Assembly: GCF_016808335.1 (NCBI RefSeq)
Contig: NC_053139.1
Location: forward strand, 36,787,954 to 36,851,953
DNA length: 64,000 bases
Direction: 5' to 3'
Source of the DNA: Panicum virgatum
Lineage: Eukaryota; Streptophyta; Magnoliopsida; Poales; Poaceae
The notes beneath the pieces are model-generated. The model made no database searches and was not told the origin of the DNA. It was given only the letters and a program-made list of their open reading frames with translations. How positions within the stretch are numbered: the first letter of the stretch is position 1; each line of letters starts with the position of its first letter. A program made the position numbers and the translations under genes. Of this stretch, positions 32,955-45,577 are shown in pieces.

Positions 32955-34265
32955 CGACGACAAGGGCCGGTCGGGGCCGATTTCCTCCGGCTGACTAGCC
33001 CCCATGGCCGGCATGCCTTGGGGGAGAAAGGAGGAGGCGGCCCTCGCCTGGGGCAGACGCGTGCGCGGCCCTCGGCCGCGGCGCACCCGACGGCGGCGGC
33101 TGGCCCTCGGCCGACGAACCATGAGGGCGGCGCAGACGAGAGAAGAAGGGGGAGGAGAGGAGATGGCGCGCCCGCGTGGCGCTCGACGCCGGCGGCACGT
33201 GGCACCGGCGGAGGCACGAAGAGGCGCTGGTGGCGCCTCCAGAGGCGGCGGCACCAAGGGGCGGCGGCGCCCTCTTGAGTGGGCGGCGGCGGTTCCGGGG
33301 AGGAAGCAGTTAGGGTTTCCCCTACACCCCCCCTCCCTGCCCTTTCATTGGGCCGAGGTAGGCCGGCCGCAGCCGAGCCGGGCCGCCGGCAGGCCGGCCG
33401 CAGCCGAGCTGGGCCGCCGGCAGGCCGCCCACCCACCGTTGGGCCGAGCAGGCCAAGTCGGGCTGCCACAGCGCCAGGCCGATCCGGCCCTTCCCTCCTC
33501 TATTCCTCTACAAAATTACAATTAGTCCCCTAGAACTTTATCTATTTATGTTTTAGATATTTCAGTTCTGTATATTTATGTTTGAGGCCCTAGATTGTTC
33601 TATTTTAGTCCCTAGACTATTCTGAATTTGCATAATTGTTGTAAATATCTATCTAGACCATCTGGTTCGCATTCTAAGTATCATTGTAATATAGATATTA
33701 CGATTACTGCAGTAATTGTACATATGTGATCCGCATATTACACATTCGTTATGCAAATATTATTTGAACAATCTTTTCCATGTGCAATTTATTTTATTTG
33801 AATTACTATCAACTTAGCACACAATTTACATTCTACATTATGTAGAAATATGCAAAATTCAAATTAAGGTATATAAATCAAGTTTTGGAAAAAAACACAA
33901 GGTAATGGAGTCCTAAGCATCGGCTGCGATAAATTCTTTAAGAATTTATTTGCCCTGAGACCATGCTTTTAGGTAGCAAATTATTTGCCCATTACTAAAG
34001 GTCAACATCTTATGATGATTACCTATAATGTGTATATCCAAAATATTCAATACAAATTTAATTTGTATATATTGAGACTATCAAGTAAATTATTCCCGCA
34101 GGAATGTTATAATAAAACAAAAATAGTTGCACTATTTAAATTAATATACCTTAAGTTTTGATTCAAGCATCGTCTTGATTTCATTATTTTGCATAAATTT
34201 GCACACACATAAATTTTAATTTACCACAGTAAATTAATCCTATACATGATATTTCATGTAGGAAT
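32955..34265 (+). other. Long copia leader, GC-rich then AT-rich
   Basis: 33000-33500 is very GC-rich, with long overlapping open frames on both strands that I attribute to composition. Two 31-bp direct repeats (33361-33391, 33392-33422; GCCGCCGGCAG ends) lie within it. From 33520 to 34265 the sequence is AT-rich with no frame, ending at the gag start. Confidence 0.5.
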
Positions 34266-35308
34266 ATGACACCTATTGTCAATAAAGATTTCGCTGAACT
34301 TGCCGCAGATGGTAGTAACTATCTAACTTGGGCTATGGATGTAAAAATCACGCTAACAGTAAAAGTCTTTCTCAATTCAATTGAGGAGCCAAATCCACAA
34401 GCCCCAGTTTCAACTGAAGCAAAATATGCTACATTACATTTCTTGAGACATCATCTGCATCCAGATCTCAAGAACAAATATATAATGGAGGAGAATCCTA
34501 GAGCACTTTGGGTTGCACTCAAAGAACGCTATGATCAACAAAAGGCAATTATTTTGCCTGAAGCTAGACGTGAATGGTCTCTCCTTCGCCTTATGGATTT
34601 CAAATCTATTGCAGAATATAACTCTGCCGTTCACAAGATTTGTTCCAAGCTTCGTTTTTGTGATCAACCAATTGATGATGCCGAAAAGATCGAAAAGACT
34701 TTGTCCACATTTCTCCCAGCCAATAGGATATTGCAGCAGCAATACCGCCGCCACAAGTATACTAAATACTCTGACTTGATATATAATTTACTTCAGGCAG
34801 AAAAACATGATAAGCTCTTAACAAAGAATCATCAATTGCACCCCGTCGGGGCATCACCTTTGCCTGAAGTTCACTACAATAGTCAGAACACTCAAAAGAA
34901 GTTTGGTGGCAAGAAACTCAAAAAGAATTTCAAGGGAAAGTGGAACAAAAATAAGCATCATTTCCAGAAAATAAGGATTCTCACAAAGGCAAGGGCACTT
35001 TCAAGAAGAATTTCCGTCATGACAACTCTCAAGTTTGTCAAAGGTGTGGTTGTCACAACCATATCACTAAGAAGTGCCACACAGCCAAGCATTTGGTTGA
35101 ACTCTACCAGAAATCTGTTGGCAAACAAGTTCACGGGGACAAGTATGAAGCGCACTTCACTACTCAACCGACTGACGTCAGTTGCTCCAAGGACACTCCT
35201 TTGGAAACCATTGATGAAAAGACTCCTCCACAGATGGACGATTTATTCAGCACTGACGATATGCTCGTTGAATTCCAATCCAACGACATATTCGGAGACA
35301 CCAATTAG
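34266..35308 (+). pseudogene. Copia gag
   Basis: ATG at 34266. The first part holds the copia gag fold: NYLTWAMDVKITL, RALWVALKERYDQQKAIIL, and FCDQPIDDAEKIEKTL. A basic tract follows (KKFGGKKLKKNFKGKWNK). After loss of one A in the run at 34967-34971, the other frame carries the zinc knuckle CQRCGCHNHITKKC and an acidic tail ending at 35308. An intact gag would therefore end at 35308, not 35339. Apart from this frameshift the gag is well preserved. Confidence 0.88.
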
Positions 35309-35523
35309 TCTCCATCAACCCTATAGACTTGATCATTAAGCCATATTCTTGTAAATATTATATTGTGTTGTAAATATTTATTGTCATAAATATTGTAAGA
35401 CATACAATATAGTATTATAAATATATAATACTTATTCAATAATATATATATATTATATAATCATTTGAGTTTATATAATAGATTTGACTCAATTCTTCTA
35501 GATTATCTACGGGAACAATCCAA

Positions 35524-36598
35524 ATGGAGGAAGAACTTTGTTTAGTGGACAGTGCTACCACTAATACAATACTCAGGGAAATTAAATATTTCCAAACTCT
35601 AACTAAGAGTAAAGGAAAAGTCATGACAATCGCAGGCCGAGATGCTGTGATTGTTGGTTCAGGACGAACCATAATAATTCTCCCTATGGGTACACAATTA
35701 GTAATCGAGGATGCACTCCTGTATCCCGATTCAACTCGTACCCTATTGAGTTACAAAGATATCCGTCGTAATGGTCTCCATATCGAAACACATAATGACA
35801 ACAAAGATGAATATTTATTCATCACCAAAAATGACGGATATAACAAGCAATTGCTTGAGAAAATTCCTTCACTATCAACTGGATTGTATTTCACATATAT
35901 CAAACCCGTACAACATGTTGCATATAAGATAATTTTTCAAAATCTTCATATATTAAAGACTTGGCATGATGGCCTAGGACATCCCGAAATTGGGATGATG
36001 TGAAAAATTATTAGCAATTCACTTGGTCATCATATGAACACTTCAAAATTTCCTAAACCTTCAGATTTTGTATGCACCGCATGTGCTACCGGGAAATTAA
36101 TCTTAAGACCCTCTTATCTTAAGATCAAGGCTGAACCACTAACATTTCTTGAACGCATTCAAGGAGATATTTGTGGTTCTATTCATCCATTAACTGGGCC
36201 ATTTAGGTACTTATAGATGCATCAACAAGATGGTCCCATGTATGTTTGTTATCCACAAGAAACCATGCTTTTGCACGGTTCATTGCTCAAATTATCAAAT
36301 TAAGAGAACATTATCCGGATAATCCAATAAAATCCATCAGAATGGATAATGCCGCTGAGTTTTCCTCAAAAGCCTTCAATGACTATTGTATGGCTCTAGG
36401 CATAAATGTGGAACATTCAGTACCATACGTACATACACAAAATGGATTAGCCGAATCTCTTATAAAGAGAATAAAATTAATTGCTAGACCATTATTACAG
36501 AATTGCAAATTACCAACATCTTGTTGGGGTCATGCAGTCTTACACGCCGCTGACTTGATTCAAATTAGACCTACTGCATACAATACGGTTTCCCCGTT
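35524..36598 (+). pseudogene. Copia protease and integrase, interrupted
   Basis: The frame begins with the retropepsin region: LVDSATTNTILRE, where the catalytic triad appears as DSA, then TIAGRDAVIVGSGR. The pre-integrase HDGLGHPEIGMM precedes a TGA at 36001-36003 that replaces a coding triplet. The zinc-binding CTACATGK and the core GDICGSIHP follow. A small deletion at about 36205-36215 shifts frame into DASTRWSHVC, NPIKSIRMDNAAEF and VPYVHTQNGLAES, the last containing the catalytic Glu. Homology ends abruptly at about 36598 within integrase, where the GC-rich block starts. Confidence 0.87.
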
Positions 36599-39500
36599 TG
36601 TGACATCCCAAAGTTTTAAGATGCTAATCAAGAAATATTAATTATGATTTCATGCTTAATAAGCAAGAAAAACTCAAATTATGTATTTCTTTTGGAAAAT
36701 AGTATATGTGTATGTGTGAATATGCATGTGTATGTATGTGTGTTTATGTGTATGTGAAATTTTGCACATAAAATGACAGGTCAAATGAATCATAGTATTC
36801 GAGGTTTTAAACAATCTTTCAAATTTTAAACAAATATGCTTTGAAAATAAGTTCTAAAATATAGCTCAAACGAACTTTTGCCCAAAACCAAAGTTATAGG
36901 TTTTCAAAAGACGAACAACTTTTGTGTTAAAGGTTTTTCGAGTCGCCACACAAAAATGGGAGAAAAAATTAAATTTCGAAGCGTATAGAACCTTTTCAAA
37001 TGCAATCAAGTTTTAAATTTTATCTTTCAAACGAAGCTTCAAATGAACTTTTTCCTAAAACAAAAGTTGTAGATCTCGAAATTTTGAGCAAGTTTGGTAT
37101 TCAAAAGTTTTCAGTAGAGGCCATGTAGAAGGAGAAAATTTGAGTTTACAAACTGGAGTTTTGAACTTCGCTTTATTTACGAAACTACCCTCACTCCATC
37201 TCCCTTCTCTGCTCACGCCGTTCGTCGCCGCCGCCGCCGTCGTCATGCCGATACCGCCGTCGGCCGCCCCACGCGTCGTGCCCCCGACCAAACCCGCCTT
37301 CACGCCCCTGGTTTGGTTCGAAACCGCTCGCCCTGGCACCCTCCCGCGCTCGCCACGCGCCTCGGCACCCTCTGCTCGCCACGACGTCGAGGTTGGCTGG
37401 CCACGCGCCGCTCGACCCGGGCACCTCCCCGAACCGCACAGCACCTTCTCAGCTTGCTTGCGTCCCCATCTCACTCTCCTCCCCTCCCTCGACACGGAAC
37501 CTGGCCCCTGCCTCCAGCTGCTCGCGGGCGAGCTGCCGCCGCGGCACCCCATGGCCGGCGTCGCCCTGCTCCCGCGGAGCACCCCTTCCCGGCCTCCTTC
37601 CTCCCAAACCAACCACGCAGCCACTTCTACCTCACCGCAGTGAAGCTCACCGGCCCCCTTCTCTGTCCACTCCGGCAACCGGAGCTCGCCTGAGCAAGCT
37701 GCCCCGCCGCTGCCCCCTGCCTCCACGGCGTCCCGCGCCTCCGTCCTCTCCCCGACCAAGCTGACCTGCCCATGAGCTCCTCCTCGTGCCGGTGAACCTC
37801 CCCGGCTCGAGCCCACCCCGAATCGGCCGCCGGAGCGCCGCTGTCGCTGCTCACCGCCGCCGCCTCCACTGCTCCGGCGACGACCCCTCTCCGACCGCCC
37901 CCAACCCCGTCCGAGGCCACCCTGAGGTAGAGCGCGACCTCCTCGAGCCTCTCCACCCCTCCCTCGCCGCCGGCGAGCCTCGCCCTTGCTGGAATCAGCC
38001 CGGCAAAGGCCGCCCCTCCCCTGTACTCCGGCCAGGGGCTGCTGTGCATGACTCCAAAACTTTCCAGGGGCTAGTTTGCAAAATGTACATGAACTTCAAA
38101 CAGCAAACTTTGAAAATTCGTATAAAATAGTAGAAAAATCAGAAAAATGCAAACTAAAATGTTTTGGAATCCTTGGATCAAAACCTACAACTTTTGTTAC
38201 ATACACTTTTGCATTTGACCAATAGTTTTATCTCTTTATTAAATATTAGTTTTATCCACATTTGTATGTTTCTCAAGTTCTATCCATGATATTTAGTTTG
38301 TTTTTGGGAAGTGTGCTACACCCTAGATTAATAGATTACTGTAAAAAATTTAGGGCTTTTTGACAAATCTAGCTATATGTTTCATTAGATCTTGGTTTAT
38401 GCCTATGTTAAATAGAATTAAATACATAGGGTTCTATATTAGTTTTCCTGATCTGAATTTTTTACAGAATCCTTATCTTAGTTTCTAGATCCTATAGAAA
38501 ATTTTTGGGAACTTTTAGTAGTGTATAACTAGTCATCTTGATTTATTAATGAATAAATTTTGTAAATAAAAAACCATAGTTTTCTTCATTAGAAAAATCT
38601 CATATTTTTATTAAAGCTTCGTTTTAAGTACATGAACATGACTGTAAAATTTTAGCCACTGAAACTTAGTAGTTTACTCTGTAGATTTTTTTAGTTAGAT
38701 ATATGCCTAGAAAAAGAATCTTAATTCTCATGCTTGCTGTGTAGCTCTTTTAATCCTGAAAAATTTACCACATGCTCATCTTAAGGAATACAATCCACAG
38801 TTAAAAGATCATTACCAGCACTTACATTCCCTAGCCCGGAGAATTATTTTTGTGTAGAAATGCTTTTTCTGTACTAATATATAAGAAAAGCAACACACCC
38901 AGCTATTTTATGAGTTAGTATAGATAAAATTTCTACTCTATAAATGACTACCCAGGAAATATTAATGGACAAGTTTCCCATACCAACTCACTTTATGTTG
39001 GACTACAACTTTATCGTGAAGAAAAAAAATAATAACACATAAATCGCTGAACAACTCGGAACTGTGCATTCATACATATGCATTGTTGCATTTCATTTAG
39101 ATACGATAGATGAATCACGTGAAGGATGTGACGTGGAGCCGAGCCAGAAGACGGTGAATGGTGGACACATCTAGAAGATGGATGGATGGATCCCGATGTG
39201 CATGACCGAAGGAAGATGCTCGCCGAGAAGTTGTTCTCTAACTAACACTGACCTAGTGTTATTCCCAGGCAAGCCCCGGAGCATGTCCTATCTATTTTAA
39301 ATTTATGCAACTTATTATTATTTCTATCTACTTGCGCATTTAAGTTTACAGGAGTTGCTTGGAACCTTAGCTGCATAATCCTGGGTACCTATGTTTGAAC
39401 ACTAGTATGTGTAGGTCGCAAGATGGCTAGGCTAATGGTTCGGTAGAAGTCGAGTGATTTCCTGTCACTCGCGAGAACTATAGGAGTTGAATGTCTACTA

Positions 39501-39788
39501 CATACTGCAACTATAAGGCTCACGGGCGGGGTTGTGGTACTTGTGATACTCCATCTATTTAGTGAAAATGGATAAGTCCGCAGTGTGTGGTAGTGGTGGT
39601 TAAGCTTTTGAACATACTAACCACATGCCGAGAAATATGGTAATCGGTAAGCTTAAGTACCTGATCGGCCCGGCGAGTGGACTTTACTTTCACCCTCTTT
39701 GAACGTTGTTCTCATGCGGCCACATGCGGGTGCAAGAAGGCTCACGACCCGGCGTCGTACCGTGGCGTGGATTCTTGTAGTCGAGGTG
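36599..39788 (+). mobile_element. LTR-like block (~3.2 kb) replacing most of the RT region
   Basis: Starts TGTGACATCCC, the usual opening of long LTRs of chromoviral (Tekay/RIRE3-like) gypsy elements. It contains a TG-rich tract (about 36700-36760), a GC-rich proline-coding-like centre (37190-38050) and AT-rich flanks, as those LTRs do. The phrases at 39400-39770 (GGTCGCAAGATGGCTAGG and similar) are of the same kind. No target duplication is evident, and the copia sequence between integrase and the end of RT is missing. I read it as a solo or truncated LTR with an accompanying deletion. Confidence 0.5.
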
Positions 39789-39920
39789 CGTCGTACCATA
39801 CCGTGGCGCCTGACATTGCATTTGCGGTAAACTTGCTAGCTAGACATAGCACAGCTCCAACAAAACGTCATTGGACGGGAGTTAAGAATATATTCAGATA
39901 TCTCCAAGGTACAATAGATC
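39789..39920 (+). pseudogene. Copia RT C-terminal remnant
   Basis: The plus strand encodes APDIAFAVNLLARHS followed by HWTGVKNIFRYLQGTIDL, the conserved end of copia reverse transcriptase. It stops exactly where the PIF/Harbinger element begins; RNase H resumes on the far side. It proves that the flanking sequences belong to the same copia element. Confidence 0.85.
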
Positions 39921-40714
39921 TTACCGTCTGTTTGGTTGGAGTGCTGGGACCAACTTGGACGAGTTCGACCCATTTTTTTGCTGTTTGGATAGGGGTTGGG
40001 TAGGGGATGGAACCAACCTCGGGAGAATATACCTCCAAGATGCGGGTTGCACTCGACCGTCAAAATCCGGCGGACGGAGCCGCTCCGCTCGGGTTGAAAA
40101 AATCACGCACGAGTAAAGTCACCCTCCATCCAGCCTTATCCCTTCACGCCTCTCTCTCACCCTCCAGTCTCTCCCTCCCGTCGCTCGCGAGCACCCGGCG
40201 GCCGGTCCGCGGACCGGACGCCGCTGGTCACGAGCGCGGCCCCGCCCGCGACCACACAGGCAGGAGCGCACGGCAGGAGCTCGCGCGGGCAGGTGACTGG
40301 CCCCACAGCCCCGACCGCACGCCAGGAGCGCACGCCGCCGGGTCGCGCGGGCAGTGGACCGCCCCCCCCCCCCCCCCCCGGCCCCGACCGCACGCCGCCT
40401 GCCCCGCCAGCAGGCTCGTTCCCCGGCCGCCGCGCACGCGCGCCGGCTCCGCCTGGGAGCCTGCCCCGCCAGCAGGCTCGTTCCCCGGCCGCCGCGCATG
40501 CACGCCGCCTGGAGGCTCCCTCCACCGGTCCCTCCATTGTTCAAGGTAAATCCAGTGTTGTTTCCTGTAGATCCATGCTGGATTGTTCATCCTTGTTCAT
40601 GTGTGAAAGATGTTTGATGTAGATCTATGCTGGATTTGTGTTACTACATGGAAACCCTAGATGGTTTTTTTTGCTAGGTCATTTGTAGTCACAATTTTAA
40701 TCTGTGGTATGTAG

Positions 40715-42067
40715 ATGGATAAGAGGACCAAGGTATTCATTTGTGCTGCTGCTTCATATTGGTTCTTGTCAGTCATGGCAATTATTGGTCGGTCTAGGAA
40801 AAGAAAACAAGTTGCAAGAAGGGAAGGGATTACTTATGCCCCAATGTTTGAAAGGGATAGGAAGAGGATTGACTACCTGAATGACAAAATTTGGAGGAAT
40901 GACACAACTTGTGTAGACATGCTGAGAATGAACAAAGCACGTTTCTTTCGGTTTTGTCAGTTGTTTAGAGATCATGCTTTACTTGAAGATACCGTTCATA
41001 TGTGTGTTGAGCAGCAAGTGGCAATGTTTCTACATACTGTTGGACATAATGTTAGGAATAGAGTATTTGCAACCAATTTTGGTAGATCCGGAGAAACGGT
41101 CGGTCGTTATTTTAACAAAGTACTTCATGCTATTGGTGAGCTACGAGAGGATTATATTAGGCCCCCTTCATTGGACACTCCCGCTAAAATAGAAGGAGAC
41201 ACAAGGTGGTATCCTTACTTTAAGGTGTGCAGCTCAACCTTATGTCACATTCTAAATTTATTTTTTGACAAACCTATAATTGTCCTAATCTTGACTTCTT
41301 TGAACATCACGTAGGATTGTATAGGAGCACTTGATGGTACACATATAAGAGCCACTATTCCAAAGGAAATGCAGCATGCTTTTCGTGGTAGATACAAGCA
41401 TTGTACTCAAAATGTACTGGCAGCCGTAGATTTCTACCAAAAATTCACCTATGTCTTGGCCGGATGGGAGGGGACAGCACATGATGCATTAGTTTTACGT
41501 GATGCTTTAGCACGTGAGGATGGCCTTCGTGTGCCACAAGGTAATAGTTTAACCTATGTCTTGTCCATAAATTTGTTCATCAAAATTACTGGATCATTGA
41601 GATGTAACCTAACTACACATCATATGTTAGGTAAATATTACCTAGTTGATGCTGGATATGGAGCCAAACCCGGATTTTTACCCCCTTTTCGGGCTGTCCG
41701 CTACCACTTGAATGAATGGGGAAGGAATCCGGTGCAAAATGAGAAGGAATTGTTCAACCGTAGGCACTGTTCATTGAGAATCATAGTAGAGCAAGCATTT
41801 GGAGCACTAAAAAGGAGATTCAAAGTTCTTGATGATGCATCTCCTTTTTTTCCTTATGAAACTCAAGTAGATATTGTTATTGCTTGCTGCATCATTCATA
41901 ATTGGGTGATTGAAGATGTGAGTGATGAATTCAATGAGCCAGATGACAATGATGACACCCAGGACACCATATATGCTGGGACAGCAAGTGAGAATGCCAT
42001 TATGCTCGCTTTTAGACAAGGCTTGGCTGACCAAATGTGGGCTGACCGTCAGAGCCATGGAAACTAG
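40715..42067 (+). CDS. PIF/Harbinger DDE transposase (three exons)
   Basis: Exons 40715-41224, 41315-41540 and 41631-42067 join with GT-AG borders to 390 residues, normal for PIF transposases. The catalytic triad is visible: Asp at about 177 in GALDGTHI, Asp at about 252 in YLVDAGYG, and Glu at about 299 in RIIVEQAFGALKRRF. The helical N-terminal half (MNKARFFRFCQLFRDHALL, then GHNVRNRVFATNFGRSGETV) contains the helix-turn-helix-like part of this family. The IIHNWVI motif near the C-terminus is also typical. The enzyme cuts at the TIRs and re-inserts the element at 3-bp targets. The ATG is preceded by a GC-rich leader, and an untranslated first exon cannot be excluded. No inactivating change was seen. 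Confidence 0.9.
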
Positions 42068-42166
42068 TATTTTATTTGTTTGGACAATGTAATATGTGTT
42101 GTATTTTATTTGATTGGACAATGTCATCATTGTATTTGATGGCTGAAATTGTATTTGAGGACATAT

Positions 42167-42240
42167 TTGTTTGCTACCTTGCTGAAATTATTGTTTGCTA
42201 CCTTGCTGATATTATTGTTTGCTACCTTGCTGAAATTATT
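42167..42240 (+). repeat. 24-bp direct repeat, about three copies
   Basis: TTTGCTACCTTGCTGAAATT recurs at about 42170, 42194 and 42218 in the spacer between the two transposon genes. The middle copy has GATATT for GAAATT. Confidence 0.75.
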
Positions 42241-42328
42241 GTCTCATGAAACTATGCTTTGCTGAAATGGACCAAATGTGGGCTGATACATTCTAATTGT
42301 ATATTGCATTGTTAATTCTTGAAGGTAA

Positions 42329-43661
42329 ATGGAACCAGCAGAGGCTAATGTAGGGATTAGTGGACATGCTACTTGGATTTCAACTTGGTCAGCCTACATG
42401 CTCGAATACCTTGCCAGTTTAGTGGTTAATGGCACCAAGACTTCATCTACCTTCAAGATGGTTCACTATAATGGCTGTGCAAAGGCTCTCCAAGAGAAAT
42501 TTGGCATTGTGCGCACTGGTGAGCAGGTTAAAAATCATCTTAAGACATGGCAAAAGAAGTTTCATAAAATATGTGACCTTCGTGGTTTGAGTGCTGCTAA
42601 TTGGGATGAAGATACCTGCACTATAACTCTTGATGATGAGCACTACAACAATCATATTAAGGTATGGATGCTGTCCACATTTACTTGCTCAAATAATATG
42701 TCAACTTGGAAGGATGCATGTTTTGTTTCCTCTGCAGCAGCAGCTTACAATTGCATTGTGAACCACATCATATCAATCCGTTGATACCTACTGTCCTGTT
42801 GTGTTGTAGACTATTTATGACTTGATTTAAGTTTCATCAGTTGTAAATGTGCCTCTTAAGTTTCATCAGTTGTATGCCTAGTACATTGGCCCCCACGGTT
42901 GCTGCTGGTTATGTTTCAGGTAACATATCGTCTACAGAGTTTGCCCTCACCTTTTTTTTTGTTTGGGACATGTTTGCTTCGTCTTGAACTCTGAAGTACC
43001 TTTTCTTTAAACGAAAACTCTGAAATACTTGATTCTACAAGAAAACCATTGATTCTACATGTACATAATAGTAGTTGCTGAAATTGTACAAATATTGTAG
43101 GATCACAAGTCTGATGTTGATTTTCTGAACAAGCCTATTCAACACTTTGAGGAGATGAACACAATATTTGGAAGTACCATGGCTACAGGCAAGTTTGCAA
43201 AGGACTCAAGTGCACCTCTAGGTACAGAGGATGGCGGTGCAGAGGATTGTGAGGCCGAGGAAACAGGAAAGAGTGATGGGGATGCTATTGCCAATGAAGG
43301 CAACAATGGGGCAACATCATCTGCAAGCAAGACCAGCAAGATTGGCAAGACCAACAACAGCAAGAAGAGCAACAAGAGGTTGAGGCCTGATGTTGATCCT
43401 TTGGTTGCTGCAATTAATAGAGGAAGTAACAAGATAGCCAAGGCGATAAAGGAAGTGGGCAAATCAGACAATGATGTGCCCTCAGATTTGTTTGACAACT
43501 TGATGGCTTTCAATGGTAGTTTCAATGAGACTCACTTATCCTTCTATTATGCCCATTTGGTCTCCCAACCTCACATAGCTAGAGCTTTCAACCGCCTGCC
43601 TTTTGACCATAAATTAAACTGGGTTGCAAAGTATATTGCCGAAAACTACTCTGGGCAATAA
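42329..43661 (+). CDS. PIF/Harbinger Myb/SANT-like protein (two exons)
   Basis: Exons 42329-42661 and 43101-43661 join at a GT-AG intron to give 297 residues. Residues about 13-110 form a Myb/SANT-like DNA-binding domain, with TWSAYMLEYLASLVVNG, VKNHLKTWQKKFHKICDL and the final ANWDED segment. A charged, low-complexity linker (about 145-195, rich in Glu, Ser, Lys and Asn) follows. The C-terminal segment has DPLVAAINRGSNKIAKAIKE and FYYAHLVSQPHIARAFN. In PIF and Pong elements this protein binds subterminal DNA and helps bring transposase into the nucleus. It lies 261 bp after the transposase on the same strand. No damage is visible. Confidence 0.88.
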
Positions 43662-44416
43662 GGGTAAGTTGTAGGCATGGGATGGTTCTTTTGTTAGTAC
43701 CACATAGAACTTTATATTTGTGGTCTAAGTAAGCTTGTATCGTGCTATGTGGAGGCCTTGAACTTGATATATATTGTAAAAGGCTTGAACTTGATACATC
43801 GTGCAAGCATATGACATGCTACTGTATGTAATGTGCCTATGGATATGACCTAGGGCAGTTCAAATGTTCTACAGAGTACTTGTCTCTGGAGGAAGTGAAG
43901 CCTGTTGTTCATGAAAAATGCAGAGTACTTTTTTTTTATGTTAGAGTAAGACGCAAAGATATACTGCACAAGCCTAATTTCTTGAAGTGTTTTATACAAA
44001 CCTAGTCCTTTTCTTTTGCTGCAAAATAGAGGAAAAATGGGAACGGGCACACTAAAGATAAAGGTGTGTACCAGTCTGATCCACCTCAAGCTCCATCATG
44101 AGATGAGAGCATGCACGCACACATTGTTCTGACTTTTGATGCTCTGGTTATGATCTCTGTTATTCCTCCCATGTGTGATTCGTCTGTCAGAAATGAGAAT
44201 CATTCAGAGCATAAGTAACCAGGTCCACAGGTCCATTCCAATCCATCCATCCAAACAAACAAGTGACGGGTTGGCTCCAACCCTTTGCAGTCCTCGAACC
44301 AAACAAGAAACTGGAACGAACCCGACCCAGCAACCAAACAAAACAAAGGTTGGAGCCATCCCCAAAATGAGAGTTAGAGCCAACCCAACCCACACAACCC
44401 CAAACCAAACACACGG

Positions 44417-44970
44417 TTGGTTTATTCTATCAGTTTGACCAAGATAAATCAATAATTGGATATACATATGCTAGCTATCTTTCTGATCCTCATAATGCCA
44501 GATCTCAGATAAGCTTTGTATTTTTACATGGTGGAACGGCTATATCATGGAAATCATCCAAACAAACCTTAGTAGCCACATCCACTAATCATTCTGAAAT
44601 AATTGCATTATATGAAGCTTCACGTGAATGTGTATGGCTTCGCAGAATGATTAATCACATACAACAGTCATGTGATATTGGTTCAATTACGAAACCAACA
44701 ATTATCTATGAAGATAATTCAGCTTGCATTGCACAAATGAATGCAGGTTACATAAAAAGCAATATCACAAAACACATTGCTCCTAAATTATTCTATCCTC
44801 ACGAGCTCCAGAAAAATGGAGAGATAGAAATCTTGCAAACAAAGTCATGTGATAATCTTGCAGATTTATTCACAAAATCTTTGCCTACATCATTATTCCA
44901 AAAATATGTTTTCGGAATTGGTATGAGAAGACTTAAGGATTTGCAGGCATCAGGGGGAGTAAACCTTTGA
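44417..44970 (+). pseudogene. Copia RNase H
   Basis: Resumes the copia polyprotein on the far side of the PIF element: GLFYQFDQD, then IIGYTYASYLSDPHNARSQ and GGTAISWKSSKQTLVATST, the RNase H core with its Asp and Glu region. IIYEDNSACIAQMNAGYI, NITKHIAPKLFY and LADLFTKSLPTSLF complete it, ending GGVNL at 44970. This part is open throughout. Only the separation from RT breaks the polyprotein. Confidence 0.9.
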
Positions 44971-45577
44971 TTATAATCTTCCGATTATATATTGTACTCT
45001 TTTCCTACGTGAGTTTTTCTATCAAGGTTTTTCTCATACTAGGTTTTTAATGAGGTAATATTCTGTCATATCTCAAATTTTTCCCCACCGGGATTTTTTG
45101 AAGGGATATTCAAGACATATTACATATATCATATCTTCTGTTTTCTCAGCAGAGTTTTTAAAAAGATATTCAAGATATAATTTCTTCTCATATTTTTCCC
45201 ATAGGGTTTTGGGGGGAGAATAAGTTCAAATATGATCAACAGATCATAATACATTCAAACTTACTTATGAGTTTTCCTTTTGAGCTTTTTCTCATATAAG
45301 TTTGCAATTAATGATATTCTATATCATTTTCTCCTTATATTTTTCTCATTGGGTTTTAAAGGAGTTTTTAATGGAATACCAACACATATATGTCATATCA
45401 AAATTTTCTCCTATTTTCCCAAGAGGGTTTAAGGAGTTTTTCCATGACATATACATACATACATCTCCTGATTTTTCCCAAAGGGTTTTTCAAGGAGCTA
45501 TACGATTGATTACAAGACCAAAAGAAGATCAAAATTGATTACAAGACTACAAGAATAACAAATTGATCAAGGGGGAG
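44971..45577 (+). other. Copia 3' untranslated region and polypurine tract
   Basis: AT-rich sequence with repeated TTTTTCCCA and GGGTTTT motifs, ending in AAGGGGGAG directly before the LTR. No frame is supported. Confidence 0.7.

Larger units (their letters stand above)
39924..44416 (+). mobile_element. PIF/Harbinger transposon, both genes open
   Basis: 4493 bp with imperfect terminal inverted repeats: left CCGTCTGTTTGGTTGG, right (complement) CCGTGTGTTTGGTTTGG. TTA precedes and TTG follows, a near-match to the 3-bp duplication this superfamily makes. Two genes on the same strand, a DDE transposase and a Myb/SANT-like protein, are the two proteins autonomous PIF elements need. Both reading frames are uninterrupted after splicing. 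The sequence between left TIR and transposase is GC-rich with an 18-base C run (40363-40380). Its insertion separates copia RT from RNase H. Confidence 0.92.

Noticed and set aside
33004..33525. Long overlapping open frames on both strands in GC-rich DNA (for example 32849-33469 minus, 33004-33525 plus)
   Set aside because: Simultaneous openness in several frames, extreme Arg/Pro/Gly content and no domain. Explained by GC content of the copia leader.
37055..37816. 253-codon minus-strand frame
   Set aside because: Gly/Arg-rich, overlapped by plus-strand frames of similar length, inside an LTR-like block. No domain.
40363..40380. Run of 18 cytosines
   Set aside because: Simple homopolymer in the GC-rich leader of the PIF element. 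Length may also be a sequencing artefact.
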